A stretch of 64,000 nucleotides of DNA from an archaeon. Lineage in GTDB: Archaea > Thermoproteota > Nitrososphaeria > Conexivisphaerales > UBA164. The DNA lies in NCBI GenBank assembly GCA_021792955.1, contig JAJYTP010000001.1:67044-131043 (forward strand), read 5' to 3'. Of this stretch, positions 18,554 through 27,038 are shown in pieces. How positions within the stretch are numbered: the first letter of the stretch is position 1; each line of letters opens with the position of its first letter. The notes beneath the pieces were generated by a model. That model did not search any database and was not told where the DNA came from. It saw nothing but the letters and a program-made list of their open reading frames with translations. The translations under genes and the position numbers were made by a program.

Positions 18554-18638
18554 GCCTGCGTACTGGTCAGCCGATATCTCCCAGGTTTGCCCTCCGGTCT
18601 TTTTGATGTTTATAATGATGACCCCCTGTTCTCTAGCT

Positions 18639-19976
18639 CTAGCGCTCCATTTTTATGTATCTGCCGCTTCCGGGCTTGGCTATCAGTTCCCAGTCTTCCA
18701 CGACCAGCTCTCCCCTCCTGATTACGTATTTAGGCCATCCCTTGAGCATCATTCCATCGAATGGTGAGTAACCGGCCTTGTAGAGGTCAGCCCCTTCTAC
18801 CTTCCTTTCGTACTTTGGATCTATGATAATAACGTCCGCCGAGTTCCCTACAGTGAGCTTTCCCTTTCCTCTTAATCCAAATCTGGAGGCGGCGTTTGAT
18901 GATGATACCTTCAGAAGGCTATTCAGCGATAGTCGGCCCTTTATGAATCCATACGTGTACAGGAGCGGGAACATAGTGGCTAGCCCCGGGACTCCCCCCC
19001 ATGCCTTCCAGGGATCCTCCCATCCTATCTCCTTTTCAGCCCTGGTCCCAGGAGCGTGATCAGTGGCCACCATCTCCACTGTTCCATCATCTAAGGCGGC
19101 CCAGAGGGCATCAACGTCATTGCTTGACTTGAGAGATGGTGACATTTTTATGTACGGCCCCAGCTTCTCCACGTCCTTCCTGGTAAATATTAGGTAATGC
19201 GGGCAGGTTTCGCTCGTTATATCCACCTTTAACCTCTTCAGTTCCCTGATTGTCTGCGCCCCCATCTCCGAGCTCAGATGCGCTATATGAATGGGGCTGT
19301 GCGTTAGCCGGGAATAGATCCCAACCCTGTGAATTGCCGAGGCTTCACCCTCGGGGGGCCTTGCTTCATGTACAGCTATCTGATCCCGCCGGCTGGCCAG
19401 GCGGTTGGTCATCAGGTTGATGATCGTTTCATCCTCTGCGTGGAATGTGGCTATTGAGTTCGTGGCCGCAGTTTCCTCTTCAATTTTGTATATGGTGTCA
19501 TCGCTTGCCTGGAACGGCCTGCATGTAAATATCTTAAAGGCCATGGCCCCCATCTTGCTCAGGCCCTTAACGGCACCGTAATTCTTTTCCCTAATGAACC
19601 CAGCATATACGGAGAAATCAGTAAGGGCTGATTTGTTCCCATCATTTATCCTCTCCTTTAGGCTGGTTTCATCATCTATATCCTTGACCAGCGGCATTTC
19701 AATATAGGTAGTTACCCCTCCCAGGAGGGCAGCGCGTCCTGCGTGTGCAAAATCTTCCCTATTCAAGTAACCAGGGTCGTTTGTATGGGAATGTGGGTCT
19801 ATGGCACCAGGGAGCACCTGCATTCCGGTGGCGTCTATGACCTTCTCAGCCGATTTTCCATTTAGGTTCGCGCCCATCGCCGTTATCCTGCCGCCCTCAA
19901 TGGCAAGGTCAGCGTTAACCATTCCTTCCCCTTCCATGGCGATCATGCCGTTCTTGATGATAAGATCAATAGTCAT
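18639..19976 (-). CDS. Dihydroorotase/allantoinase-type cyclic amidohydrolase
   Basis: The amidohydrolase has the metal motif DPHSHTNDPG near residue 48, the lysine in AMAFKIFTC, further histidines in TFHAEDE and HIAHLSSE, a TSETCPHYL motif and ATDHAPGTRAEKE. The tail KPGSGRYI resembles allantoinases/hydantoinases as much as PyrC. Dihydroorotase for pyrimidine synthesis is the parsimonious role. The frame opens at 20015, but a TATA box (CTTTTTAAATG on the minus strand, 19998-20007) points to a leaderless start at ATG 19976, giving 445 residues. Confidence 0.85.
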   Translation of the reverse strand: MTIDLIIKNGMIAMEGEGMVNADLAIEGGRITAMGANLNGKSAEKVIDATGMQVLPGAIDPHSHTNDPGYLNREDFAHAGRAALLGGVTTYIEMPLVKDIDDETSLKERINDGNKSALTDFSVYAGFIREKNYGAVKGLSKMGAMAFKIFTCRPFQASDDTIYKIEEETAATNSIATFHAEDETIINLMTNRLASRRDQIAVHEARPPEGEASAIHRVGIYSRLTHSPIHIAHLSSEMGAQTIRELKRLKVDITSETCPHYLIFTRKDVEKLGPYIKMSPSLKSSNDVDALWAALDDGTVEMVATDHAPGTRAEKEIGWEDPWKAWGGVPGLATMFPLLYTYGFIKGRLSLNSLLKVSSSNAASRFGLRGKGKLTVGNSADVIIIDPKYERKVEGADLYKAGYSPFDGMMLKGWPKYVIRRGELVVEDWELIAKPGSGRYIKMER

Positions 19977-20015
19977 GACTGGCAATGTCTCTGGTACATT
20001 TAAAAAGATATCCAT

Positions 20016-20259
20016 GATGGTTCGTCAGCTGCCCCTCAGCAAGGGCCCCGGAGCTTGAAGCTGGCCTCACCAGCAGGTGTAGTTTCATCGAACTGCAACG
20101 ACTGGCTTGCTAAAGAACCTGCAAGGGGGCGAGCGACATAATGAAGCTCACGCCCCTTTGCGTAAGAGGATGCCACAGGGTGAGACCGTGAGCGGGCATT
20201 CCCTATAAATATTTTTAAGGGCGAGTTTTGGCATATAGGCAAGGAACAGATGATATTAG
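20016..20259 (-). other. Structured intergenic region, possible TnpB/omega-RNA-like remnant or ncRNA
   Basis: No ordinary gene is evident. The minus strand contains a strong hairpin (GGGGCGTGAGC ... GCTCGCCCC, about 20115-20157), and a 68-residue frame (20242-20036) whose last part reads ETTPAGEASFKLRGP. That tail reminds me of C-termini of IS605-type TnpB proteins, whose genes end in a structured guide RNA, but this is memory and not verified. A bidirectional-looking A/T box (TATAAATATTTTTAAGG, 20202-20218) faces both this stretch and dnaG. A structured small RNA is the alternative. Confidence 0.3.
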
Positions 20260-21474
20260 TTGACAGATGGTACGATAAAATATTTAATTAAGTTAAAATT
20301 TAAAATAGAGGGCATCGTTGAAAAGGCCGACATAATTGGAGCGATATTCGGACAGACGGAGGGGCTTTTTGGCCCGGAGCTGGACCTTAATGAGCTTCAG
20401 AAGAACTGGAAGATCGGAAGGATAGAGCTTAACGCACAGAGCAAGAACGACCTTGTCACAGGAGAAGTAACGATTCCTTCATCGGCAGATATAACCATGA
20501 CCAGCCTCATAGCTGCCGCCATTGAAAGTGTTGAAAAAGTGGGTCCATGCAATGCTAAATTCCAGCTTGTAAGCATAGAGGATATAAGGGCAACGAAGAG
20601 GAAGCAGATAACCGAAAGGGCTAAGGAGATACTCAAGGACTGGTACATAAAGTCCTCCAGCGAAGGTGAAAAGGCGCAGAACGAGGTCTACGACACTCTG
20701 AAGCCGAATAAGGTTGGCGAGTTCGGTGAAGATAAGCTGCCGGCAGGCCCTCTGGCCAACGAGTCTAAGGATATAATACTCGTGGAAGGCAGGGCAGACA
20801 TCATAAACCTCATGAGAGCTGGATTCGAAAATACAATAGCGCTGAACGGCGTAAAACTCCCCGATAGCGTCATAAAGCTGAAAGGGAAGAGGAACTTCAT
20901 AGCCTTCCTGGACGGAGACAGGGGAGGCGATCTGATTCAAAAGGAGGTGGAGCAGATGCTGGGAAGGGTCCCCGTGCTGAGGGCGCCGACCGGCAAAGAA
21001 GTGGAGGAACTGACCCCTTCACAGATAAAGGATATACTCGACGCTCATCTATCAAGGGCTGAGGCCGTAAAGGCTGAAGTCAAGGTCAAAGGAGAGCCAA
21101 GGACGGAACCAAGGACGGAGCCAAGGACGGAGCCAAAGGAGGAGTTGAAGGTTGAGGCTCCGCCGCCTATAAACAAGGAATTGCTTGACAAGGTAAAGGA
21201 GCTCTACCCGTCCCTTAAGGAGACGCTTGAGGGGTGCATATTGGATGAGAAGCTCAGCGTGCTTGCCAGGTTGCCCGTAAATGATATGCTGCGAAATCTC
21301 CAGATGACCAAGGATGGGGTGTATTTGATATTTGACGGGATAGTCACCCAAAGGGTGATCGAGTCGGCATCGAAGGCTAACTATAAGGCGATCGTAGGCT
21401 ATAAGCTAGGTGATGGGCTTGATGTGCCTCAGTCCATTCAGGTCTATACGTTTTCCCAGTTGGATGTCCAGTGA
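20260..21474 (+). CDS. dnaG: Archaeal DnaG (TOPRIM-domain primase/exosome subunit)
   Basis: The 404-residue protein begins TTG 20260 and has the archaeal DnaG N-terminal part (FGQTEGLFGPELDL), a TOPRIM domain with DIILVEGRADIINLMRAG near residue 170 and AFLDGDRGGDLIQKE, and a C-terminal domain. In archaea DnaG binds the RNA exosome and has weak primase activity. Residues about 280-295 carry three tandem RTEP units, encoded by 12-bp direct repeats, in a charged linker between domains. The upstream TATA box is at 20202-20218. Confidence 0.95.
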   Translation: MTDGTIKYLIKLKFKIEGIVEKADIIGAIFGQTEGLFGPELDLNELQKNWKIGRIELNAQSKNDLVTGEVTIPSSADITMTSLIAAAIESVEKVGPCNAKFQLVSIEDIRATKRKQITERAKEILKDWYIKSSSEGEKAQNEVYDTLKPNKVGEFGEDKLPAGPLANESKDIILVEGRADIINLMRAGFENTIALNGVKLPDSVIKLKGKRNFIAFLDGDRGGDLIQKEVEQMLGRVPVLRAPTGKEVEELTPSQIKDILDAHLSRAEAVKAEVKVKGEPRTEPRTEPRTEPKEELKVEAPPPINKELLDKVKELYPSLKETLEGCILDEKLSVLARLPVNDMLRNLQMTKDGVYLIFDGIVTQRVIESASKANYKAIVGYKLGDGLDVPQSIQVYTFSQLDVQ

Positions 21475-21527
21475 ACGTAACAATTTTGGCCCGGTGACGG
21501 TGCCGGACCCTTGGTCGTGTAGCTAAA

Positions 21528-22727
21528 TTGCTGGCGGGATTGATAGGAAAGCCGAACGCCGGCAAATCGACGTTCTTTAACGCCGCGACCATGTTATCGG
21601 CCAAGACCGGCAATTATCCATTCACAACGGTGACCCCTAACATCGGCGTAGCATGGGTCACCAGACGCTGCGTTTGCCGTGAGCTTGGCGTTACTGATAA
21701 TCCAAGGAACTCCAGATGCGAAAACGGGATAAGGTATGTGCCGGTGAAGCTCGTGGACCTTCCTGGGCTAATAAGGAACGCCTGGCGGGGGGAGGGGCTT
21801 GGCAATCAGTTCCTGGATGAAGTGATGAAAGCTGATGCGCTGATACACGTGGTGGACGCCAGCGGATACACCGGGCCGGGCGGAGAGGTCCTGAGTTCGC
21901 CTTCAAATGATCCGTTAAATGATATAGAATTTATCGAGGACGAGATTGATATGTGGATTGCAGGCACAATAAGGAAGGACGTCTCAAAGATCTCCAAGGC
22001 CGCCAGCGCTGAAGAGGTAAACGAAATCATGGCCTCCAGGTTGAGCGGATTGGGCATACGGGCAGGAACTATTAAGGAGGTCCTCAAGGAATACGACGTA
22101 AAATTGAGAGAATGGAATGACGACCTGCTAGTGGACTTTTCGCGGAAGGTCAGGAAGATGGCAAAGCCAATACTGGTGGTAGCCAATAAGGCCGATGTCA
22201 TCTCGGCCGAAGAAAACATAGAAAGGATAAGGAAGTCTGGAAGGCCGGTGGTACCGGCTTCAGGCGAGGCCGAACTGTTGCTTAAGAAGGCCGCCGAAAA
22301 GGGTGTAATACGTTATCAAGCAGGCCAGGGTTCGTTCGAGGTCACCAACCCGGGCCTCCTCACAGAGCAGCAACGCCGGGCGCTCGACACAATTACATCC
22401 ATTATCGATAAGTACGGGTCCACTGGCGTTCAGCGAGCCATCAACGAAACATACTATGAACTTCTCATGTCGATAGGTGTGTATCCTGTAGAGGATGAGA
22501 ACAGGTTCAGCGACAAAAAGGGGAACGTACTGCCTGATACGTTTATAGTAAAAAAGGGCACTACAGCGAGGGAGCTCGCCTATATCGTTCATACGGACCT
22601 AGGCGATGGGTTCCTTTATGCGGTGGATGCCCGTACGAAGATGAAATTGGGGGCAGATTATGAATTAAAGGATGATGACATAATAAAAATCGTATCGACT
22701 TCCCGTATGGCTGGTAAAAATAAATAA
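21528..22727 (+). CDS. YchF/OBG-family GTPase with TGS domain
   Basis: The 399-residue protein starts at TTG 21528 and at once enters the G1 motif GKPNAGKST, followed by G3 VDLPGL and G4 VANKAD. A helical coiled insertion occupies about residues 135-215, and a TGS domain occupies the last ~80 residues (LPDTFIVKKGTTARELAYIVH). OBG/YchF proteins bind ribosomes and may prefer ATP. The extra CVCRELG and CENG cysteines near residues 49-65 are notable. It follows dnaG closely and may be co-transcribed. Confidence 0.92.
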   Translation: MLAGLIGKPNAGKSTFFNAATMLSAKTGNYPFTTVTPNIGVAWVTRRCVCRELGVTDNPRNSRCENGIRYVPVKLVDLPGLIRNAWRGEGLGNQFLDEVMKADALIHVVDASGYTGPGGEVLSSPSNDPLNDIEFIEDEIDMWIAGTIRKDVSKISKAASAEEVNEIMASRLSGLGIRAGTIKEVLKEYDVKLREWNDDLLVDFSRKVRKMAKPILVVANKADVISAEENIERIRKSGRPVVPASGEAELLLKKAAEKGVIRYQAGQGSFEVTNPGLLTEQQRRALDTITSIIDKYGSTGVQRAINETYYELLMSIGVYPVEDENRFSDKKGNVLPDTFIVKKGTTARELAYIVHTDLGDGFLYAVDARTKMKLGADYELKDDDIIKIVSTSRMAGKNK

Positions 22728-22758
22728 AAAAATAATAAAAAAGTAAGTTATATTTAAC

Positions 22759-22938
22759 TTAGGACAGACCTAGGTCAGGAAATGCTGCCTTTTGCAGGCC
22801 GAGTTCCTCCTGAAGCGTCCTTATCCTCTTCGCGTATTCGGTCATCTTCGCCTTATCCTTCTGCACCTTAGCAATCTTGTAAGCCTTCCATGCCTTCTTG
22901 AGCGCACCCCACGTTTGTCCTTTATTATATGTTGGCAT
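22759..22938 (-). CDS. 59-residue basic protein
   Basis: A short minus-strand gene starts with MPTYNKGQTWGALKKAW and ends DLGLS. It is rich in lysine and predicted to be two helices (KKAWKAYKIAKVQKDKAK, then EYAKRIRTLQEELG). A TGAGGT ribosome-binding string is 5 nt before the ATG and a TATA-like AGTTTTTATTTCG lies about 30 nt upstream, so it is a real gene. Function is unknown; a nucleic-acid-binding role is a guess from the charge. Confidence 0.72.
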   Translation of the reverse strand: MPTYNKGQTWGALKKAWKAYKIAKVQKDKAKMTEYAKRIRTLQEELGLQKAAFPDLGLS

Positions 22939-23069
22939 TATACCTCATACATAGCAATGAAATAGCGAAATAAAAACTTTGCGTTTATGAAGCGCAAGAA
23001 ACGCGGCATGATATGGGAAATACGCAGGTTTCTTGATAACATTAATGGCCTTTGAGCTTGATATTTACA

Positions 23070-23525
23070 TTAAAAGGCGCGGTAATCTCTGTTCCAGTAC
23101 AGGAGAGGCCTTCCTTCACCTGTATGGCCATCGATGACGTCACCCATAAACAGCACATGGTCATAGGCCTCCTTTGTATCCTTCAGTTCAACAAACATCG
23201 TCACAAGCCCGTCGATATATGGCAGGCCTTCATACATGCTCTTCTCTATATTATCGAACTTATTGATGTTATGTGATGCAAAGGTCTTTGAAACTTCGGT
23301 CTGGTCATCTCGAAGGATGGTCAGGGCGAACCTCCTGGCCTTCTTGATAGCATTAACGATTGGCGAAGACTTATCTATTGAAATCAGTATTGACGGAGGG
23401 GCCACAGTCAGGGAAATAAAGCTGCTAACGGTTATCCCGTACAGATTTCCGTCATCGGCTGTCGTCACTATAGCTACGCCAGATGCCCATTTAGACATCA
23501 TATCCTTAAAGGCCTTAGTGTCCAT
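23070..23525 (-). CDS. Flavin reductase-like FMN-binding protein
   Basis: The 151-residue protein matches the flavin-reductase domain: ASGVAIVTTADDGNLYGITV, SFISLTVAPPSILISID and FALTILRDDQTEVSKTFA. It probably binds FMN and reduces flavin with NAD(P)H, alone or for a partner monooxygenase. A TATA-like ACTTAAAGCC lies about 28 nt upstream of ATG 23525. No partner oxygenase is next to it. Confidence 0.88.
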   Translation of the reverse strand: MDTKAFKDMMSKWASGVAIVTTADDGNLYGITVSSFISLTVAPPSILISIDKSSPIVNAIKKARRFALTILRDDQTEVSKTFASHNINKFDNIEKSMYEGLPYIDGLVTMFVELKDTKEAYDHVLFMGDVIDGHTGEGRPLLYWNRDYRAF

Positions 23526-23726
23526 GGTTACCCGTAAATCGATCTGGCTTTAAGTATTGCTCATATGTATTGGGTAAATTCTAGCGTGTAACCAAAAAGT
23601 CGTTTGCCAGTATATGCCAGCAATGGCCCTAACCAGCTAGGCATATTGATTCCTGAAGCCGGCCCCAACAGCCATAGGAAGGTTTTTATCTATAGTGGTA
23701 AAGTGGGGGTACATTGGGGATTATAG

Positions 23727-24188
23727 ATGCCTGAATATGGCTATTCGAGCTCGGTATATGATCGGGCCACAGATGTACGTGGGAGCCTTAGGGAAGTGGA
23801 CATTAGCCCAAAGGCTGCAAGGGAACTGGCAACAGCCATAAGGGGCCTTCCCATATCACGTGCAAGGGCCATATTGAACGATGTCGTGGATATCAAGAGG
23901 CCAGTGGCCTTCAGAAGATACAAGCTCAAGGTTGGCCATAAGGCTGGACTAAACGGATTTGCAGCCGGAAGGTACCCCCGTAAAGCCGCCCTGAAATTCC
24001 TTGAACTGCTGGATAATCTGGAGAGCACCGCTGATTTTAAGGGGTTTGATCCCAGCAGCATCGTCCTGGTGCATATTACCGCATACCCGGGCAGGAAGCT
24101 AAAAAGGAGTATGCCGAGGGCTATGGGAAAGACATCTCCAAAAAATAAAATACTGGTGCATGTTGAAGCGATAGGGAGGGTGATGTAA
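23727..24188 (+). CDS. rpl22: Ribosomal protein uL22
   Basis: The 153-residue protein has the archaeal L22 pattern (SPKAARELATAIRGLPISRA, then RAMGKTSPKNKI near the end). It lines the peptide exit tunnel. It is the first gene of the ribosomal operon here and has its own TATA box (GGTTTTTATC, 23681-23690). The usual upstream genes L3, L4, L23, L2 and S19 are absent; the neighbour is a divergent flavin reductase. Confidence 0.94.
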   Translation: MPEYGYSSSVYDRATDVRGSLREVDISPKAARELATAIRGLPISRARAILNDVVDIKRPVAFRRYKLKVGHKAGLNGFAAGRYPRKAALKFLELLDNLESTADFKGFDPSSIVLVHITAYPGRKLKRSMPRAMGKTSPKNKILVHVEAIGRVM

Positions 24189-24189
24189 G

Positions 24190-24834
24190 ATGTCGATGAT
24201 GGATTTTTACCTAACCAATGCAATGGTCCAGGTGAAGCTTGAAGAGTACCTGGCGGAAAAGCTCGGAGATGCTGGGTTTGCCAGGGTTACGATGGAGAAG
24301 ACGCCGCCGATGGGCACAAAGATCAATATCTACGTGTTAAAGCCAGGCCTAGTAATAGGGAAAAGGGGCGTAAATATCAAGGCCCTGGTGGATTCAATAG
24401 CGAGGGAATTTAACATACCAGAACTGGTCGTGAATACTATAGAAGTAACTAATCCGGATCTAAACCCCATAATACTGGCTCAGAGGATAGCTACCGCAGC
24501 TGAAAAGGGGATAGTATTCCGAAGGGCTGCTAACCAGGCGCTGAATATTGCGATGAAGGCTGGGGCGCTGGGCTGCGAAGTGAGGATCGGAGGAAAGATA
24601 AGGAATGAGAGGGCTAGTTTTCAGAAGTTTACCGCCGGGGTGATACTGAAGAGCGGCTATCCGAGGGAGGTGTATGTGGACAAGGCGGTCAGGCATGTTC
24701 TTCTGAAGATGGGGCTCTACGGTATCCAGGTGAGGATCTACAGGGAAAATAGGCTTAACGAATTTAAAATGAAGGAGAGCGTTAAGGAAATAAAGGAGGA
24801 GGCAAAGGTTGAAACAGCTCAAAAAGCTCCATGA
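24190..24834 (+). CDS. rps3: Ribosomal protein uS3
   Basis: The 214-residue protein has the KH domain with the GKRGVNIKALVD loop and the S3 C-terminal domain (LGCEVRIGGKIRNERA). The start is 1 nt after the uL22 stop. The Lys/Glu-rich C-terminal tail is encoded over the start of uL29. Confidence 0.95.
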   Translation: MSMMDFYLTNAMVQVKLEEYLAEKLGDAGFARVTMEKTPPMGTKINIYVLKPGLVIGKRGVNIKALVDSIAREFNIPELVVNTIEVTNPDLNPIILAQRIATAAEKGIVFRRAANQALNIAMKAGALGCEVRIGGKIRNERASFQKFTAGVILKSGYPREVYVDKAVRHVLLKMGLYGIQVRIYRENRLNEFKMKESVKEIKEEAKVETAQKAP

Positions 24835-25021
24835 AAAGTCAGATAAGGAGCTCGACGACCAGTTAACGGATATGAGAAAGGAACTTTCAAGGCTCAGGAT
24901 ACTTTCGGCCAGGGGCACATTGGCCAAAGAGTCAGGCAAGATCAAAGGGGTAAGGAGAAATGTTGCACGGGTGATGACCGAAATTAGGAGGAGGGAAATT
25001 GAAGGTGGGCGATCTGATTAG
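24809..25021 (+). CDS. rpl29: Ribosomal protein uL29
   Basis: The 70-residue helical hairpin protein begins at TTG 24809 within the 3' end of rps3. An AAAGGAGGAGG ribosome-binding string sits just upstream. The RGTLAKESGKIKGVRRNVARV helix is the L29 signature. Confidence 0.92.
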   Translation: MKQLKKLHEKSDKELDDQLTDMRKELSRLRILSARGTLAKESGKIKGVRRNVARVMTEIRRREIEGGRSD

Positions 25022-25199
25022 TTCACGCGGGCGGCTGAATTACAGTGGTGTGATGGTTTATGAAACAAAGAACATGGTATACCTCGATGGCGAAAGAGGG
25101 GTTAAGATGATACCGAAGGCTAACCATGACTTTATGGTCAATGGTAGGATGATCAGCGGAACAACGCTGCTGAAAAGGCCCTGGGAGAGGTTATTGTGA
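24999..25199 (+). CDS. rnp1: RNase P protein component 1 (Rpp29/Pop4)
   Basis: The 66-residue protein is the short core of archaeal Rpp29, an Sm-like barrel that binds the RNase P RNA: GVMVYETKNMVYLDGE, KMIPKANHDFMVNG and a final LLKRPWERL. It begins at TTG 24999 with a GGAGGG string upstream. It is shorter than many homologues because the N-terminal helix is missing. The position between uL29 and uS17 is the classic archaeal one. Confidence 0.88.
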   Translation: MKVGDLISSRGRLNYSGVMVYETKNMVYLDGERGVKMIPKANHDFMVNGRMISGTTLLKRPWERLL

Positions 25200-25519
25200 T
25201 GATAAGCGCATTGGGCGTTAATCAGCCCACCGGCAGTTGTGACGATCCGCTGTGCCCGTATCACGGATCCCTCAAAATCAGGGGGAAGCTGATCGAGGGG
25301 ATGGTCGAGGGCATGAAGTCCAGGAAGGTTATTACGGTGAGGCGGGAATACTACTTCTACGTAAAGAAATACCTGAGGTATGAAAAGAGGAGGCAGATGA
25401 TACATGCCAGGCTGCCCTCCTGCGTCAGCGTAAAGGTGGGATCAAAGGTGCTGCTGGCGGAGACCAGGCCCATAGGAAAGAATATAGCCTTTGTGGTCCT
25501 CGGAGAAAGGGTGAGTTAG
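25196..25519 (+). CDS. rps17: Ribosomal protein uS17
   Basis: The 107-residue protein has the OB-fold S17 core (VITVRREYYFYVKKYLRYEKR) and the archaeal N-terminal CDDPLCPYHGSL segment. Its ATG overlaps the rnp1 stop. ATG 25199 is an alternative start. Confidence 0.93.
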   Translation: MMISALGVNQPTGSCDDPLCPYHGSLKIRGKLIEGMVEGMKSRKVITVRREYYFYVKKYLRYEKRRQMIHARLPSCVSVKVGSKVLLAETRPIGKNIAFVVLGERVS

Positions 25520-25522
25520 GTC

Positions 25523-25960
25523 ATGTCATCTCAGAAATCACGTGCAGTTTCTGCCAAGGGCGTCGAAGAATACAAGCCGCACACTACTAAGGCTATCCCC
25601 GTAACCTCCGTCATTACCTGCGCCGACAACACGGGGGCCAAAACGCTGAAGGTTATACAGGTACAGCGATATAAGGGAAGGCTGAAAAGATATCCTGCAG
25701 CAACGGTGGGGGATGAAGTGGTAGTGGTGGTCAAGAAGGGTAACCCGGACCTGAAAAAGCAGATATTTCACGCCGTGGTGGTCAGGCAGCGCTATCCGGT
25801 TAAGAGGCTTTCAGGCCAGAGAATGGCATTTGAAGATAACGCAGCGGTTATAATAACCCCCGAGGGTGAACTTAAGGGCACCGATATAAGGGGCGCTGTA
25901 GCGGCTGAAGCGGCTGAAAAGTGGCCGCGCATAGCCAGCGTAGCCTCGTTTATAGTGTGA
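25523..25960 (+). CDS. rpl14: Ribosomal protein uL14
   Basis: The 145-residue protein shows VITCADNTGAKTLKVIQV near residue 28 and DNAAVIITPEGELKGTDIRG, both characteristic of L14. It has a longer N-terminal arm than bacterial L14, which is normal for archaea. Confidence 0.95.
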   Translation: MSSQKSRAVSAKGVEEYKPHTTKAIPVTSVITCADNTGAKTLKVIQVQRYKGRLKRYPAATVGDEVVVVVKKGNPDLKKQIFHAVVVRQRYPVKRLSGQRMAFEDNAAVIITPEGELKGTDIRGAVAAEAAEKWPRIASVASFIV

Positions 25961-25965
25961 TTGAT

Positions 25966-26313
25966 ATGGTGGTAAAGGATTATACCGCAAAAACTGGCAG
26001 ACGGTCACTGCACGTCTTGAGCAGGATGGTCTCCGCTCCTCTATCGGACGAACTGAAGGCTAAAAATAAAATCAGGTGCGTTAGGGTTAAGAAGGGGGAC
26101 AGGGTGAAGATAATGAGAGGGGACTATAAGGACATCGAAGGTAAGGTCAACAAGGTGAACCTTAAAACCGGCTATGTAACCGTTGAAGGCCTTACGAGGG
26201 AGAAGGTAAAGGGTGAAAATATACCGGTCAAGGTACATTCATCCAAGCTCCAGGTGATAGCGCTGGAATTGGGTGACAAGCTGCGTGCAAAGAAGGTGAA
26301 CAAGAGTGGGTAA
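25966..26313 (+). CDS. rpl24: Ribosomal protein uL24
   Basis: The 115-residue protein has the KOW motif (VKKGDRVKIMRGDYKDIEGK) near residue 45. The frame is open further left within rpl14, but ATG 25966, 5 nt after the rpl14 stop, gives the normal length. Confidence 0.94.
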   Translation: MVVKDYTAKTGRRSLHVLSRMVSAPLSDELKAKNKIRCVRVKKGDRVKIMRGDYKDIEGKVNKVNLKTGYVTVEGLTREKVKGENIPVKVHSSKLQVIALELGDKLRAKKVNKSG

Positions 26314-27037
26314 GCTGGGCGGAGACAGGACCAGAAAGCGTGAAATTGCGCCCACCTTCTATGTTACTTCCAGAAAGAAGTATACGTTCATAACCAAGCC
26401 CTCGCCGGGTCCGCACAGGGGCATGGAGAGCTATGATGCGATAACGCTCCTCCGTGATGTCCTGGGCCTTGGCTATACCGCCAGGGAGATAAAGAGGTCC
26501 ATAAAGGACGGGATGCTTATAGTTGACGGACGGGTCAGAAGGGATCCAGCGTTTCCCATAGGGTTGATGGATGTCGTAGAAGTTAAGGGTAGCAATACCG
26601 CATACAGGATGGTTCCCTATAAGGGAAGGCTGCTTCACCCATTTATGATAGATCAGGATGAGAAGGGGGTCAAACTGGTGCGCATAGACGGAAAGCGTTT
26701 GATAAAGGATGGGAAGGTCCAACTGGGCACCAGCGACGGGCGCACGCTGCTTGTAAGCGATGGCAGCAAATACTCGGTGGGCGACTCGATCCTGATCCGT
26801 GTGCCGTCCCAGGAGATAATCCAAGCGATCAAGCTCAACAGGGATGCGCTGGCCCTTGTAATCAAGGGGAGCCATCTTGGCAAGCAGATCGTCATCAAGG
26901 AAGTGCTGCAGGGGCGCCTTACCAGAAGGTCCATGATAATCACTGACATGGACGGGAAGGATATCACCCTGCCCAGAGATTACGTGATGGCTGTAGGCAG
27001 CAAGCAGCCCATGGTCAAGTTACCGCTGGTGGTCTAA
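26306..27037 (+). CDS. rps4e: Ribosomal protein eS4
   Basis: The 243-residue protein has the archaeal/eukaryotic S4e order: an S4 RNA-binding domain (TAREIKRSIKDGMLIVDGRV), a central domain and a KOW-type C-terminal domain. The start is GTG 26306, overlapping rpl24. Confidence 0.95.
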   Translation: MGKLGGDRTRKREIAPTFYVTSRKKYTFITKPSPGPHRGMESYDAITLLRDVLGLGYTAREIKRSIKDGMLIVDGRVRRDPAFPIGLMDVVEVKGSNTAYRMVPYKGRLLHPFMIDQDEKGVKLVRIDGKRLIKDGKVQLGTSDGRTLLVSDGSKYSVGDSILIRVPSQEIIQAIKLNRDALALVIKGSHLGKQIVIKEVLQGRLTRRSMIITDMDGKDITLPRDYVMAVGSKQPMVKLPLVV

Positions 27038-27038
27038 A

